Positions 34,879 to 43,878 of a stretch of DNA of 64,000 nucleotides are shown here, in pieces. Numbering within the stretch: the first letter of the stretch is position 1; the number at the start of each line of letters is the position of its first letter. A program made the translations under genes and the position numbers. Source of the stretch: Zoogloea sp041914405 (GTDB lineage: Bacteria > Pseudomonadota > Gammaproteobacteria > Burkholderiales > Rhodocyclaceae); the NCBI RefSeq assembly GCF_041914405.1, contig NZ_JAYSDK010000014.1, positions 48,767-112,766 on the forward strand, written 5' to 3'. The notes below the pieces were generated by a model that was not told the DNA's origin, searched no databases, and was given only the letters and a program-made list of their open reading frames with translations.

Positions 34879-36057
34879 ATGAGCGACGACAGCGAACAGA
34901 CCCTGCCAAGGGTCTTGATCATCGACGATTCCCGGATGGTGCGGGCTTCCATCATCCGGCACATACGGGACCGCTTCGAGGTGCGCGAGGAAGCGGACGG
35001 GGAGGCCGGCTGGCAGACCCTGATGGTGGATCCGACCATCCAGGCCGTCATTACTGATATTGGTATGCCCAACCTGGACGGCTACGGTCTGCTGGAACGT
35101 ATCCGCGGCTCGCGCATCTCGCGCATCAACACCTTGCCGGTGGTTGTCATTTCCGGCGACGATGAGCCCGACGTGCGCGTCCGCGCCAAGAGCGCGGGCG
35201 CCACTGACTTCATCTCCAAGAGCATCGGCAACGTGGAGTTGCTGGCCCGCCTGGAGGCGCTGACCCAGCTCGCCCGCACCCAGCGGGACCTGGAGGAGAG
35301 CAGGGCGGCGCTGGCCAGCGCGAGCCCGGTGGACCCCACCTCCGGCCTGGCCACGCCGAGCTACCTCCATTACCACGCAGCGCAGGAGCTCTCCCTGGCA
35401 CAGCGACGCCATGCGGATGTGTCGGTGATGGTCATCGAGATCGATCACTTCGACGCGTTGGTAGCTCGCTACGGCGCCCATGTGGCGCAGCTGGTCAACC
35501 GCAAGCTTTCGAAGATCCTCGCCACCAAGCTGCGCCAGGAGGACACCGTGGCCGAACTGGCGCCGGCGCGTTTCGCGGTGGTGTCGCCGAGCACCAACAT
35601 GGATGGAGCCTGCGCCTTCGCAATGCGCTTGCGGGCAGCCTTCGACCATATCGTGATGACCTACCGGGAGGAGCGCATCCGCATCCAGATCACCATCGGT
35701 CTGGCGGCCACGACACCCGGCAAGGTGCAGACGGTCAGCCATCTGATCGGGGTGGCTATGGAGCGCATTGCCAGCGGACGGGCCGCCGGCGGCAACCGGG
35801 TGATCGGTGCCGACGGGGAAGTCACAGCGGACATGATCGAGCAGCCGGCCCGTGCACCGGTCAGCATCGACCAGATTCTGATGCGCCTGCGCACGGCCGG
35901 CGTAGATGGGAATCTCCGCAAACAGCTTCCCGATGCCATACGGACACTCTTACCGCTGCTGGAATTGATAGAATCCGAGATTCCTTCCGGTCTGCCGCTG
36001 GCAGCCCTCGCCCGCGCCGCAGAAACCGGATTGAATACGCAACAGAAAAACGACTAA
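34879..36057 (+). CDS. Response regulator with degenerate GGDEF domain
   Basis: A 392-aa protein. The receiver (about 10-130) has RVLIIDDSRMVRASI, phospho-Asp in AVITDIGMPNLDGYG, and TDFISKS. A GGDEF fold follows (about 150-320). The active-site motif GGDEF is replaced by LAPARF (in DTVAELAPARFAVVSP) and the substrate-loop Asn and Gly residues are changed. It is therefore unlikely to make c-di-GMP and may bind another ligand or act as a scaffold. It starts 27 bp after acuI and ends 85 bp before prpE. Confidence 0.88.
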   Translation: MSDDSEQTLPRVLIIDDSRMVRASIIRHIRDRFEVREEADGEAGWQTLMVDPTIQAVITDIGMPNLDGYGLLERIRGSRISRINTLPVVVISGDDEPDVRVRAKSAGATDFISKSIGNVELLARLEALTQLARTQRDLEESRAALASASPVDPTSGLATPSYLHYHAAQELSLAQRRHADVSVMVIEIDHFDALVARYGAHVAQLVNRKLSKILATKLRQEDTVAELAPARFAVVSPSTNMDGACAFAMRLRAAFDHIVMTYREERIRIQITIGLAATTPGKVQTVSHLIGVAMERIASGRAAGGNRVIGADGEVTADMIEQPARAPVSIDQILMRLRTAGVDGNLRKQLPDAIRTLLPLLELIESEIPSGLPLAALARAAETGLNTQQKND

Positions 36058-36142
36058 GGGACAGACGCTGCAACGGGCGGACGTACTGCTCCCAAAAAAC
36101 ATGAAAGTGGTTTGGACTATTCAAGAATAGGGAGAGGATCCG

Positions 36143-38038
36143 ATGGCTTCATACAAGGAATTTCACAAGCGCTCGATCGAAGACCGCAATGGCTTCTGGG
36201 GCGAACAGGCCGAGCTGGTGCACTGGAACAAGCAGCCCAGCCAGATCTACGATTTTTCCAACCCTCCGTTCGTCAAGTGGTTCGTCGGCGGTGAAACCAA
36301 CCTGTGCTACAACGCCGTAGACCGCCACGCCGAGACGCATCCGGATCGCAAGGCACTGGTCTTCATCTCCACCGAAACCGACCAGGAAAAGGTTTACACC
36401 TTCTCCGAGTTGCGCACCGAAGTGATGCGCATGGCGGCGATCTACCAGAGCCTCGGCGTCAAGAAGGGCGACCGCGTCCTGATCTACATGCCGATGATCG
36501 CCGAAGCCTGCTTCGCGATGCTGGCGTGTGCGCGTATCGGCGCGATCCACTCGGTAGTGTTCGGCGGTTTCGCCTCCCACTCCCTGGCAACCCGCATCGA
36601 CGATGCCAAGCCGACCGTCATCGTGTCCGCCGACGCCGGCATGCGCGGCGGCCGCCCGGTCCCGTACAAGCACCTGCTCGACGAAGCCATCAGCCTGGCC
36701 GAGCACAAGCCCGCCAGCGTGCTGATGGTCAACCGCGGCCTCGACAAGGACATGGCCATCGTCGAGGGCCGTGACGTCGATTACGCCACCCTGCGCGAGC
36801 AGCACCTCAATGCCGAGGTTCCGGTGACCTGGCTCGAATCCTCCGAGCCCAGCTACATCCTGTACACCTCCGGCACCACCGGCAAGCCGAAGGGCGTGCA
36901 GCGCGACACCGGCGGTTACGCCGTGGCGCTGGCCGCGTCCATGAAGCACATCTACTGCGGCAACGCGGGCGAGACCTTCTTCTCCACCTCCGATATCGGC
37001 TGGGTGGTCGGCCACAGCTACATCATCTACGGCCCGCTGATCGCCGGCATGGCCACCGTGATGTACGAAGGCACGCCGCTGCGCCCCGACGCCGGCATCT
37101 GGTGGAAGATCTGCCAGGACCACGAAGTCACCGTGATGTTCAGCGCGCCGACTGCGATCCGTGTGCTCAAGAAGCAGGACCCGGCCTTCCTCAAGAAGTA
37201 CGACCTGTCCAAGCTGCGCACCCTGTACTGCGCCGGTGAGCCGATGGACGAGACCTCCCATCAGTGGATGATGGACGAGCTGGGCATCCAGGTCATCGAC
37301 CACTACTGGCAGACCGAAACCGGCTGGGCGATGCTGTCCCTGATGCCCGGCGTCGAGCACCATGAAGTGCAGCTCGGCTCCCCCGGCTTCCCGGTGTATG
37401 GCTACGACGTGCGCCTGTTCCGCGATGACGGTTCCGAGTGCGGCCCCAACGAAAAGGGTATCGTCGGCGTCGTGCCGCCGCTGCCGCCAGGCTGCCTGTC
37501 CACCGTGTGGGGCGACGACAAGCGCTTCGTATCCACCTACTTCACGCTGTTCCAGGAGCCGCTGGTTTACTCCAGCTTCGACTGGGGCATCAAGGACGAC
37601 GCCGGCTACTACAAGATCCTCGGCCGTACCGATGACGTGATCAACGTCGCCGGCCACCGCCTGGGCACCCGCGAGATCGAGGAAGCGGTGCAGTCCCATC
37701 CCGCCATCGCCGAAGTGGCGGTGGTCGGTGTGGCCGACCAGCTCAAGGGCCAGATGCCGATGGCCTTTGCCGTGGTCAAGGACCCGACCACCATCGACAC
37801 CCCGGAAAAGGTCGTCGAGCTCGAGAAGGCTGTGATGAAGATTGTCGACGGCAGCCTCGGCGCGATCGCCCGTCCGGCCCGCGTGCACTTCATCTCCGGT
37901 CTGCCGAAGACCCGTTCCGGCAAGATGCTGCGCCGTTCCATCCAGGCGCTGGCGGAAGGCCGCGATCCGGGCGATCTGACCACCATCGAGGATCCCACGA
38001 CCCTCGAGCAGATCAAGGCGGCCCTCGGCGCGAAGTAA
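36143..38038 (+). CDS. prpE: Propionyl-CoA synthetase
   Basis: This 631-aa acyl-AMP-forming synthetase has the PrpE opening MASYKEFHKRSIEDRNGFWG. ANL motifs are YILYTSGTTGKPKGVQRDTG, HYWQTETGWAML, KILGRTDDVINVAGHRLGTR, and the C-terminal catalytic Lys in LPKTRSGKMLRRSIQ. The W-W and G-G pocket pattern fits propionate (PrpE) more than acetate (Acs). It converts propionate to propionyl-CoA in the cytosol. A terminator follows at 38062. Confidence 0.96.
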   Translation: MASYKEFHKRSIEDRNGFWGEQAELVHWNKQPSQIYDFSNPPFVKWFVGGETNLCYNAVDRHAETHPDRKALVFISTETDQEKVYTFSELRTEVMRMAAIYQSLGVKKGDRVLIYMPMIAEACFAMLACARIGAIHSVVFGGFASHSLATRIDDAKPTVIVSADAGMRGGRPVPYKHLLDEAISLAEHKPASVLMVNRGLDKDMAIVEGRDVDYATLREQHLNAEVPVTWLESSEPSYILYTSGTTGKPKGVQRDTGGYAVALAASMKHIYCGNAGETFFSTSDIGWVVGHSYIIYGPLIAGMATVMYEGTPLRPDAGIWWKICQDHEVTVMFSAPTAIRVLKKQDPAFLKKYDLSKLRTLYCAGEPMDETSHQWMMDELGIQVIDHYWQTETGWAMLSLMPGVEHHEVQLGSPGFPVYGYDVRLFRDDGSECGPNEKGIVGVVPPLPPGCLSTVWGDDKRFVSTYFTLFQEPLVYSSFDWGIKDDAGYYKILGRTDDVINVAGHRLGTREIEEAVQSHPAIAEVAVVGVADQLKGQMPMAFAVVKDPTTIDTPEKVVELEKAVMKIVDGSLGAIARPARVHFISGLPKTRSGKMLRRSIQALAEGRDPGDLTTIEDPTTLEQIKAALGAK

Positions 38039-38061
38039 GCCAGGCTTGCAGTTGATCCATG

Positions 38062-38094
38062 AAGCCGACCGGTCATGAGCCGGTCGGCTTTTTT
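38062..38094 (+). terminator. Terminator after prpE
   Basis: The 11-bp stem AAGCCGACCGG/CCGGTCGGCTT (38062-38072 and 38080-38090) is followed by TTTT and further T. Confidence 0.92.
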
Positions 38095-38110
38095 CATTTA
38101 CGGGTGTTCC

Positions 38111-38506
38111 ATGCGTTTCCCTTTCATTGCGCTCTTTGCCGTCATGCCGCAGTTGGTTCTTGCGGCGCCGCGCATCGTTTGCCATACGGAGTACGACGGA
38201 GCCGCACAGAAGGTGTCGTTCGACGCCGTCGAAACGCCCTATACCGTGGCGCCGCGTCCGATCTACGACGATTTCCAGTTGCGTGTGATCCTGCGCGACA
38301 TGCCTGCAGATCTGGCCGGCGTGCGCATCCAGGTGTTCTGGAATCGCCAGAACGAGCCGGTGATGATCCAGGAGGCCCGCTATCCTTGGCCGCCACGGCC
38401 AGTGGGGCAGCGCTACGGCTTCACTGGGCTGCAGCGTATCTACGAACCGTACCGTGACGGGGAGTTGAGCTACTGGTGCGAAGTGACAAAGGAAGGCGCG
38501 CGATGA
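38111..38506 (+). CDS. Hypothetical exported protein, 131 aa
   Basis: From the ATG at 38111 the product has a typical signal peptide (MRFPFIALFAVMPQLVLA, cut before APRIVCH). A small domain follows with two Cys (IVCHTEYDG and SYWCEV) likely to form a disulfide in the periplasm. I do not recognise the family. Its stop overlaps the CapA-like gene start as ATGA, so the two are coupled and may act together on an envelope or polymer substrate. Confidence 0.75.
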   Translation: MRFPFIALFAVMPQLVLAAPRIVCHTEYDGAAQKVSFDAVETPYTVAPRPIYDDFQLRVILRDMPADLAGVRIQVFWNRQNEPVMIQEARYPWPPRPVGQRYGFTGLQRIYEPYRDGELSYWCEVTKEGAR

Positions 38507-39498
38507 AAAAGTGGCTGGCATCCGCTGCCGTGCTGGCGGGGCTGTGCGGTGTGGCACAGGGCGTGCACGCCGGAGAACTTCGCATTCTTTTCGCCGGCGA
38601 CATCATGCTCGCCGACGGTCCGGGCAAGGCCATTGCTGCGGGGCGCGATCCTTTCTCCGCGGTGGCGCCGCTGCTTGCCGGCGCGGACTACCGCATTGGC
38701 AACTTGGAATGTGCGGTGGCGAAGGCGGGTACGCCGATGGCGAACAAGCCCTACGTCTTTCGCGCCGAGCCTGACGTCGTGAAGGTGCTGAAAGGGCGCT
38801 TTGATGCGTTGGCGGTTGCCAACAACCATGCGGGTGATTTCGGCAAGGCGGCCTTCGTCGAGACGATGGACCACATCGCAGCGGCGGGCGTCAAGGTGGT
38901 TGGCGGAGGCCGCAATCTCGTCGAGGCGCACAAGCCCTTGTGGATCAACGCTAAGGGGCTGCGCATTGCGATCCTCGCCTACAACGAATTCAAGCCGCGC
39001 TCCTTTGAAGCCGGCGCCAACACGCCTGGCATTGCATGGAGCGAGGACAGCGAGGTGATCTCGGACATCCGCGCTGCGAAGCGGGCGGGTGCCGACCTGG
39101 TGATCCCCTTCATGCACTGGGGCTGGGAGTACGAGCCGGAGCCCGGAGCACGGCAACGCCGGCTTGCGCACAAGATGATCGACGCCGGTGCAGCGGCGGT
39201 GGTCGGTGGCCATCCGCATGTCACGCAGGGTGCGGAGATCTACAAGGGGCGGCCGATCATTTACAGCCTCGGCAACTTCGTCTTCGACGGTTTCGATTTC
39301 CCGGAGGCCCAGACCGGCTGGCTGCTGCAGTTCAGCATCGACCGGCGTGGCGTGCGGCGCTGGCACACCGTCGAGGCGCACATGGATGGCGAAGGCCTGC
39401 CCACGCTGGCCCCCGACGCGCTGACCCCCTGCGGCACGCGAGGCGACCGGCACGTGCGCCAGTGCCGCAGCGGCGCAGAGCCGGTCGGAAAGCCTTAA
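38503..39498 (+). CDS. CapA-family (PGA_cap) calcineurin-like exported protein
   Basis: A 331-aa protein with a signal peptide (MKKWLASAAVLAGLCGVAQG, cut near VHA-GE). The CapA-type metallophosphoesterase domain has LFAGDIMLADGPGKA, YRIGNLECAVA, ALAVANNHAGDFG, HWGWEYEP and AVVGGHPHVTQGAEIY. Metal ligands D, N/H and H are intact. CapA proteins serve in polyglutamate capsule export, but in proteobacteria relatives have other or unknown roles. No capsule genes are nearby. The end overlaps the convergent moeA by 4 bp. Confidence 0.88.
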   Translation: MKKWLASAAVLAGLCGVAQGVHAGELRILFAGDIMLADGPGKAIAAGRDPFSAVAPLLAGADYRIGNLECAVAKAGTPMANKPYVFRAEPDVVKVLKGRFDALAVANNHAGDFGKAAFVETMDHIAAAGVKVVGGGRNLVEAHKPLWINAKGLRIAILAYNEFKPRSFEAGANTPGIAWSEDSEVISDIRAAKRAGADLVIPFMHWGWEYEPEPGARQRRLAHKMIDAGAAAVVGGHPHVTQGAEIYKGRPIIYSLGNFVFDGFDFPEAQTGWLLQFSIDRRGVRRWHTVEAHMDGEGLPTLAPDALTPCGTRGDRHVRQCRSGAEPVGKP

Positions 39499-40748
39499 AC
39501 CAGTCCGTCGAACAGCTGGACGTGGACCGCGTCGCCCGCCGCGACGTCGCCCTGGTTCTCGTCTAGCACGATGAAGCAGTTGGCTTCCGACATGGAGCGC
39601 AGGATGCCCGAGCCCTGTTTGCCGGCCGGGCGGACCTTCCACTCGCCGTTATCCTCGAACAGGCGGCCGCGCAGGAATTCCCGGCGGTTCGCCAGCTTGC
39701 GGATTGCCTCGCTGCAGATCACGCGGGTCAGCGGGCGTTCGGGTAGCGGGTCGAGGCCGGCGATCTTCAGCAGCGCATCGACGACGAACTGGTAGTAGGT
39801 GACCAGCACCGCCACCGGGTTGCCCGGCAGGCCGAACATCCACGTGTCGCCGATGCGCCCGAAGGCCATCGGGCGGCCGGGCTTGATGTCGATCTTCCAG
39901 AAGCTCACCTCGCCGAGGCGCTGCATCAGCGCGCGGATGAAGTCCGCCTCGCCGACCGACACGCCGCCGGTGGTCAGCACCACGTCGGCGCAGGCGGCCG
40001 CGTTGCGGAAGGCGGTTTCGAGGGCCTCCGGTTGGTCCGGGACGACGCCCATGTCCACAATGTCGCAGCCCAGCTTGGCGAGGGCGCCGTACAGCGTGTA
40101 GCGGTTGGAATCATAGACTTCGCCCGGCGCCAGCGGCCGGCCGATGCTGGCCAGCTCGTCGCCGGTGGAGAAGAAGGCCACCCTCAGGCGACGATGGACG
40201 CTGACTTCGGCCAGCCCGAGGGACGCCACCAGTCCCAGCTCGGCCGGGCCGATGAGCTTGCCGCGGGGCAGGGCGACAGCGCCCTCGGCCAGATCTTCGC
40301 CGGCGCGCCGCACGTTCTGGCCGCGGCGGATGCCGGGCGGCACGACGATTGTGCCACCGTCCCTGCGCGCGACTTCCTGCACGACGATGGTGTTGGCACC
40401 GGCGGGCATCACCCCGCCGGTCATGATGCGCACAGCCTGGCCGGGGCCGACCAGCCCGGAAAAGCCGCGACCGGCCAGCGCTGTGCCGACTACCTGCAGC
40501 GCCATCTCGCCATCGGTCTGCAGATCGTCGGCGCGTACCGCGTAGCCGTCCATTGCCGAATTGTCGTGGGCCGGCACATTGCAAGGCGCGACCACGTCGT
40601 CGGCGAGGATGCGCCCGAGGGCGGAGCGGATTGCCACACGCTCCCAGCCGGCCAGCGGCTGGACGCGGCCGAGGATGATTCGTTTAGCCTCGGTGGCGGT
40701 GATCGACTTGCGGTCGTTGGGGCCGCTACAGCCTGCATCCATGTCCAT
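39495..40748 (-). CDS. moeA: Molybdopterin molybdotransferase MoeA
   Basis: MoeA inserts molybdate or tungstate into adenylylated molybdopterin. The 417-aa product has the MoeA N-terminal DNSAMDGYAVRADD, domain III MPT-binding loops STGDELAS, TTGGVSVGEADF and FGLPGNPVAV. The Ser/Gly/Asp residues of these loops are intact. It does not sit inside the aor cluster (7 kb away), but together they could supply the tungsten cofactor. Its upstream region holds the 21-bp array (40830-41165). Confidence 0.96.
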   Translation of the reverse strand: MDMDAGCSGPNDRKSITATEAKRIILGRVQPLAGWERVAIRSALGRILADDVVAPCNVPAHDNSAMDGYAVRADDLQTDGEMALQVVGTALAGRGFSGLVGPGQAVRIMTGGVMPAGANTIVVQEVARRDGGTIVVPPGIRRGQNVRRAGEDLAEGAVALPRGKLIGPAELGLVASLGLAEVSVHRRLRVAFFSTGDELASIGRPLAPGEVYDSNRYTLYGALAKLGCDIVDMGVVPDQPEALETAFRNAAACADVVLTTGGVSVGEADFIRALMQRLGEVSFWKIDIKPGRPMAFGRIGDTWMFGLPGNPVAVLVTYYQFVVDALLKIAGLDPLPERPLTRVICSEAIRKLANRREFLRGRLFEDNGEWKVRPAGKQGSGILRSMSEANCFIVLDENQGDVAAGDAVHVQLFDGLV

Positions 40749-40829
40749 CGCGCGTCTCCTGCTGGGGGCGGAGCCGGATTAATAGCACATCGGGTGGCTG
40801 CTTGGCCACGAGGCGGCGCGCAGGGATTT

Positions 40830-41165
40830 TTTCATATGAAAAGAACTTTCTTTCGCATGACAGAAATGATTTTTCAGGTGACAAAAAGACCCAGTGGCGC
40901 CACTGGAAGATTTCGTCATATGACGAAATTCCCCGGCGTGGTCGCCCGACCATTTTTTCACGTCACGGAATCTGTGGATGGCGTGAAAAAACCATTATTC
41001 CTTGCCGCTGGGGGATTCTGTGGCGTGAATGATGGCTTCTGTCATATGAAATTTTGAATGTTCCATGCGGAAAAAAATTTTTTTCATATGGAAAAATGAA
41101 TGGGTGGCGCCGCTCAATCATTTCGCGGCCCCACAGCGTGTTTTTTTCACGGGGCATAAGCTTCA
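40830..41165. repeat. Tandem array of 16 degenerate 21-bp units with dyad cores
   Basis: Sixteen units of exactly 21 bp, without any indel, fill this interval. The degenerate consensus is TTTCAYRTGACRAAA, three free bases, then TTY. Cores alternate between CATATG-like and GGC/GGCGCC-like types. Strong examples are a perfect 20-bp palindrome at 40910-40929 (ATTTCGTCATATGACGAAAT) and the 16-bp CCAGTGGCGCCACTGG at 40891-40906. Others include TTTTTTCATATGAAAAG at 40827-40843 and TTCCATGCGGAA at 41061-41072. Dyad centres are on average 21.1 bp apart (two helical turns). The block is AT-rich in a GC-rich genome. A further unit may lie at 40809-40829. The rest of the 40749-41451 gap shows only short hairpins and no convincing gene. 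Confidence 0.75.
40836..41057 (+). other. Open frame of 73 codons in the array (uncertain coding)
   Basis: The array read from the ATG at 40836 gives a repeated heptapeptide, F-[HRQ]-[MV]-T-[KE]-x-F-like (HMKRTF, FRMTEMI, FQVTKRP, RHMTKFP, FHVTESV). It stops at TGA 41055. The same heptad frame resumes from the ATG at 41058 with FHAEKNF and FHMEK and stops again at 41097. There is no clear Shine-Dalgarno. It could be a decayed repeat-protein gene or a by-product of a 21-bp DNA repeat. I do not annotate it as a gene with confidence. Confidence 0.3.
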
Positions 41166-41451
41166 TGTGGCCCCGTCAGGACAGTCCGGACGCTCAGGGA
41201 ATCCGGCACACATTGGGCCGGAAGCCTCGCCTGCGGTCGGGGCCCGGTGAGCGGAAGACAGATCCTTCTTCATCGCGTTCCGTAGTGGCCTGTGCGTGCA
41301 TCTCGGCCGAAGCGGACCTCTAGTGCAAGGGATGTGACAGGTCGTCACCGATCCATTGCGGGCCGTCGCAAAATTCGAGGTGGTCAGATCGTTCAACCTT
41401 AGTTGTGACGCAAGCTGCCGCTCACCAAGCGTGTGGCTTCACCTGAACTTC

Positions 41452-42534
41452 TCAGCCGCCTCCATTCAGCCGACAAAAGATACGAAAGCCGACGGGGGCC
41501 AGAAGCGTCAGGATGGTCGTACGGACGACGTGCGACGCGACTACCAGTGGAACGCCGAGGTTCAGGTGGCTCGCAGTGATCGACATCTCGGCAATGCCCC
41601 CCGGGGCGAAACTGAGCACGAGGCCGGGAAGGGCCAGGCCCATTGGTGCGGCCAGCAGGAACGCCAGGGAGGCCGTCACAGCCAGAAACACCAGGCTGAC
41701 GGCAACAACGCACGCGATGAATGCCGGCGCCTTGCGCAGAAATCCGGGGCCGAACCGGCAGCCTAGGGAAATGCCGATCAGCATTTGCCCACCGGCCGTC
41801 AGCCAGTCCGGCAGCCCGGACAGGGGGAGGCCGAGGACCGACAGCGCGGCGATGGCCGAAAGCGTACCAAGCACCCAGGAATTGGGTAGACGCAACAATT
41901 TGAACAAACCGACGCCCCCAAGGCTTGCGGCCACCATCAGCGGAAAGTGCTGCCACTGGACGCTCCTGGAATGGAGTAATGCATTGCTGTCCCCGTGGCG
42001 GCCAAACAGTGTCAAGGCGAGGGGAACGATCAGCACGACCAACATGACCCGGGTTGCGTGGGCCGCTGCCACCTTGTCCACGGAGGCGTTCCACAGATCG
42101 GAAAGGTTGGCCATCTCCGAGGCCCCGCCGGGCATGGACGAAAAAAATGCGGTGGGTCGATCGGCCAAACGCCAGCGGACGATCAGCATGGCGCCGGCCA
42201 CGCCCATCATCATGGAAACGAACGCCATCCCGACGATGAGGGGGGCGTGGGAGACCAGTTCCACCAGAACGGCTGAGGTGAAATACAAGCCCATGTTGCT
42301 GCCGATGATCCACTGCCCCCCTTGCCTGGCCCAGGGGGGCGCGAGCAAGGGCAGGCCGGTGATGCGTGCCAGGGCTATGGCGTACAGGGACCCCACCAGC
42401 CACGGCAGTGGCAGATTGCCGAATCGCCACAAAAGCGCCCCCGCTCCGGCGACCACGATGCTGCCGGCCATCGCTGGAAGCTGACGCAATAGGCTAGCCC
42501 ATGCGGTAGCCGGTTCGGAGGCTTTGTTCATCAC
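41452..42534 (-). CDS. AbrB-family putative membrane transport protein
   Basis: A 360-aa protein with about ten hydrophobic segments. The family motifs are LPLPWLVGSLYAIALARITG, MPGGASEMANLSDLWNASVD and the mirrored FAPGGIAEMSITASHLNLGV. The duplicated P-G-G-x-x-E/I motif marks the AbrB (formerly ammonia monooxygenase) family of inner-membrane proteins, often linked to organic-acid transport genes. It is immediately downstream of an MHS transporter (15-bp gap) and is probably co-transcribed. The substrate is unknown. Confidence 0.85.
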   Translation of the reverse strand: MMNKASEPATAWASLLRQLPAMAGSIVVAGAGALLWRFGNLPLPWLVGSLYAIALARITGLPLLAPPWARQGGQWIIGSNMGLYFTSAVLVELVSHAPLIVGMAFVSMMMGVAGAMLIVRWRLADRPTAFFSSMPGGASEMANLSDLWNASVDKVAAAHATRVMLVVLIVPLALTLFGRHGDSNALLHSRSVQWQHFPLMVAASLGGVGLFKLLRLPNSWVLGTLSAIAALSVLGLPLSGLPDWLTAGGQMLIGISLGCRFGPGFLRKAPAFIACVVAVSLVFLAVTASLAFLLAAPMGLALPGLVLSFAPGGIAEMSITASHLNLGVPLVVASHVVRTTILTLLAPVGFRIFCRLNGGG

Positions 42535-42549
42535 TGCATGACTCCGGGA

Positions 42550-43863
42550 CTAGGCTTGTCCCTGCGGTGCCAGCGCGGGAGCGCCACGCTCGGCGATCCC
42601 GCCCCGGTGGTACAGGATCACGGTGGAGATCAGGCCGCAGACTGCCGCGAACGTCATCCAGTATCCCGGGGCCGCCTTGTCGCCGCTGGTTTCGATGAGC
42701 CAGGTCGAAATCATCGGCGTGAATCCGCCGAAAACCGCTGTCGCCAGGCTATAGGCCAGGGAAAAGCCAACCGTGCGAACATGCTTGGGCATCACTTCTG
42801 TCAGGGCCACCACCGCCGCGCCGTTGTAACTGGCGTACATGAAGGACAGCCAGAGTTCGGTTACTAGCAGGTTCTCGAAGCTGATGTTCGCTACCAGCCA
42901 GGACAGGATCGGATAGGCGGTGAGAATCGGCAGGATCGTGAAGGTCAGCAATACCGGCCGACGTCCGAACCGGTCGGATACCGCACCCATGACGGGTAGC
43001 CAGAAGAAGTTGGACATGCCGACGCAGAATGTGGTCAGCAGGCTGTCCGCGGAACTCAGGTTGAGCACGCTCTTGCCGAAGGTCGGCGTATAGACGGTGA
43101 TCAGGTAGAAGGACACCGTCGTCATGACGACCATCATCATGCCGGCAATCACGATGCGCCAGTTGTGCGCGATGGAACTGACGATCTCCTTGAAGGTGGG
43201 GTGGTGCTTGCGCGCCAGGAATTCCTCGGTCTCCTGCAGGGAGCGGCGGATCATGAAGATCACCGGGATGATCATGCAGCCGATGAAGAAGGGAATGCGC
43301 CATCCCCAGGCGTTGATGTCGGCCGGGAGCAGCCATTGGCTGAGCAGGTAGCCGATGACCGACGACGCCATGATGGCCACCTGCTGGCTGGCTGACTGCC
43401 AACTGACGTAGAAGCCCTTGTGGCCGGGCGTCGCCATTTCAGCCAGGTAAACCGACACCCCGCCCAGCTCCACCCCCGCCGAGAAGCCCTGCAGCAGGCG
43501 GCCGATCAGGACGAGGATGGGGGCGGCGATGCCGATGGTGGCGTAACCCGGCACGAAGGCAATCAGGATGGTGCCGAAGGCCATGATGCCCAGCGTCACG
43601 ATCAGCCCCTGGCGGCGACCGATGCGGTCGATATAGCTGCCCAGGAGAACCGCCCCCAAGGGACGCATCAGGAAGCCCGCGCCGAAGGTGGCAAAGGTCA
43701 GGATCAGAGATGCGTATTCGTTGTCGCTCGGGAAAAACGTCTTGGAAATGTACGTGGCGTAGAAGCCGTACAGAAAGAAGTCGAACATCTCCAGGAAGTT
43801 GCCGCTGGTAACGCGCAAGACCGTAGAGATCTTCGAGGCGCGGGCTGCTTTGGTGTTTTTCAT
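42550..43863 (-). CDS. MHS-family MFS transporter, tricarboxylate type (CitA/TcuC-like)
   Basis: A 437-aa MFS permease with 12 helices. It opens KISTVLRVTSGNFLEMFDFF and has GYIDRIGRRQG-like loop residues (SYIDRIGRRQGLIVTL), GVELGGVSVYLAEMATPGHK and WGWRIPFFIGCMIIPVIF. The closest remembered families are citrate/tricarballylate symporters CitA and TcuC. It should import a tricarboxylate with protons. The start at 43863 has GGAG 6 bp upstream; 43875 is an alternative. It is a paralogue of the gene at 45680-46996. Confidence 0.88.
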   Translation of the reverse strand: MKNTKAARASKISTVLRVTSGNFLEMFDFFLYGFYATYISKTFFPSDNEYASLILTFATFGAGFLMRPLGAVLLGSYIDRIGRRQGLIVTLGIMAFGTILIAFVPGYATIGIAAPILVLIGRLLQGFSAGVELGGVSVYLAEMATPGHKGFYVSWQSASQQVAIMASSVIGYLLSQWLLPADINAWGWRIPFFIGCMIIPVIFMIRRSLQETEEFLARKHHPTFKEIVSSIAHNWRIVIAGMMMVVMTTVSFYLITVYTPTFGKSVLNLSSADSLLTTFCVGMSNFFWLPVMGAVSDRFGRRPVLLTFTILPILTAYPILSWLVANISFENLLVTELWLSFMYASYNGAAVVALTEVMPKHVRTVGFSLAYSLATAVFGGFTPMISTWLIETSGDKAAPGYWMTFAAVCGLISTVILYHRGGIAERGAPALAPQGQA

Positions 43864-43878
43864 GGTGGGCTCCAAAGG

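Noticed and set aside
36149..38557. 802-codon open frame opposite prpE
   Set aside because: Same reason: antisense of prpE, composed of low-complexity G/H/R/D runs, with no family.
40830..41165. CRISPR array
   Set aside because: The units are contiguous, degenerate and 21 bp long, without unique spacers. No cas genes are near.
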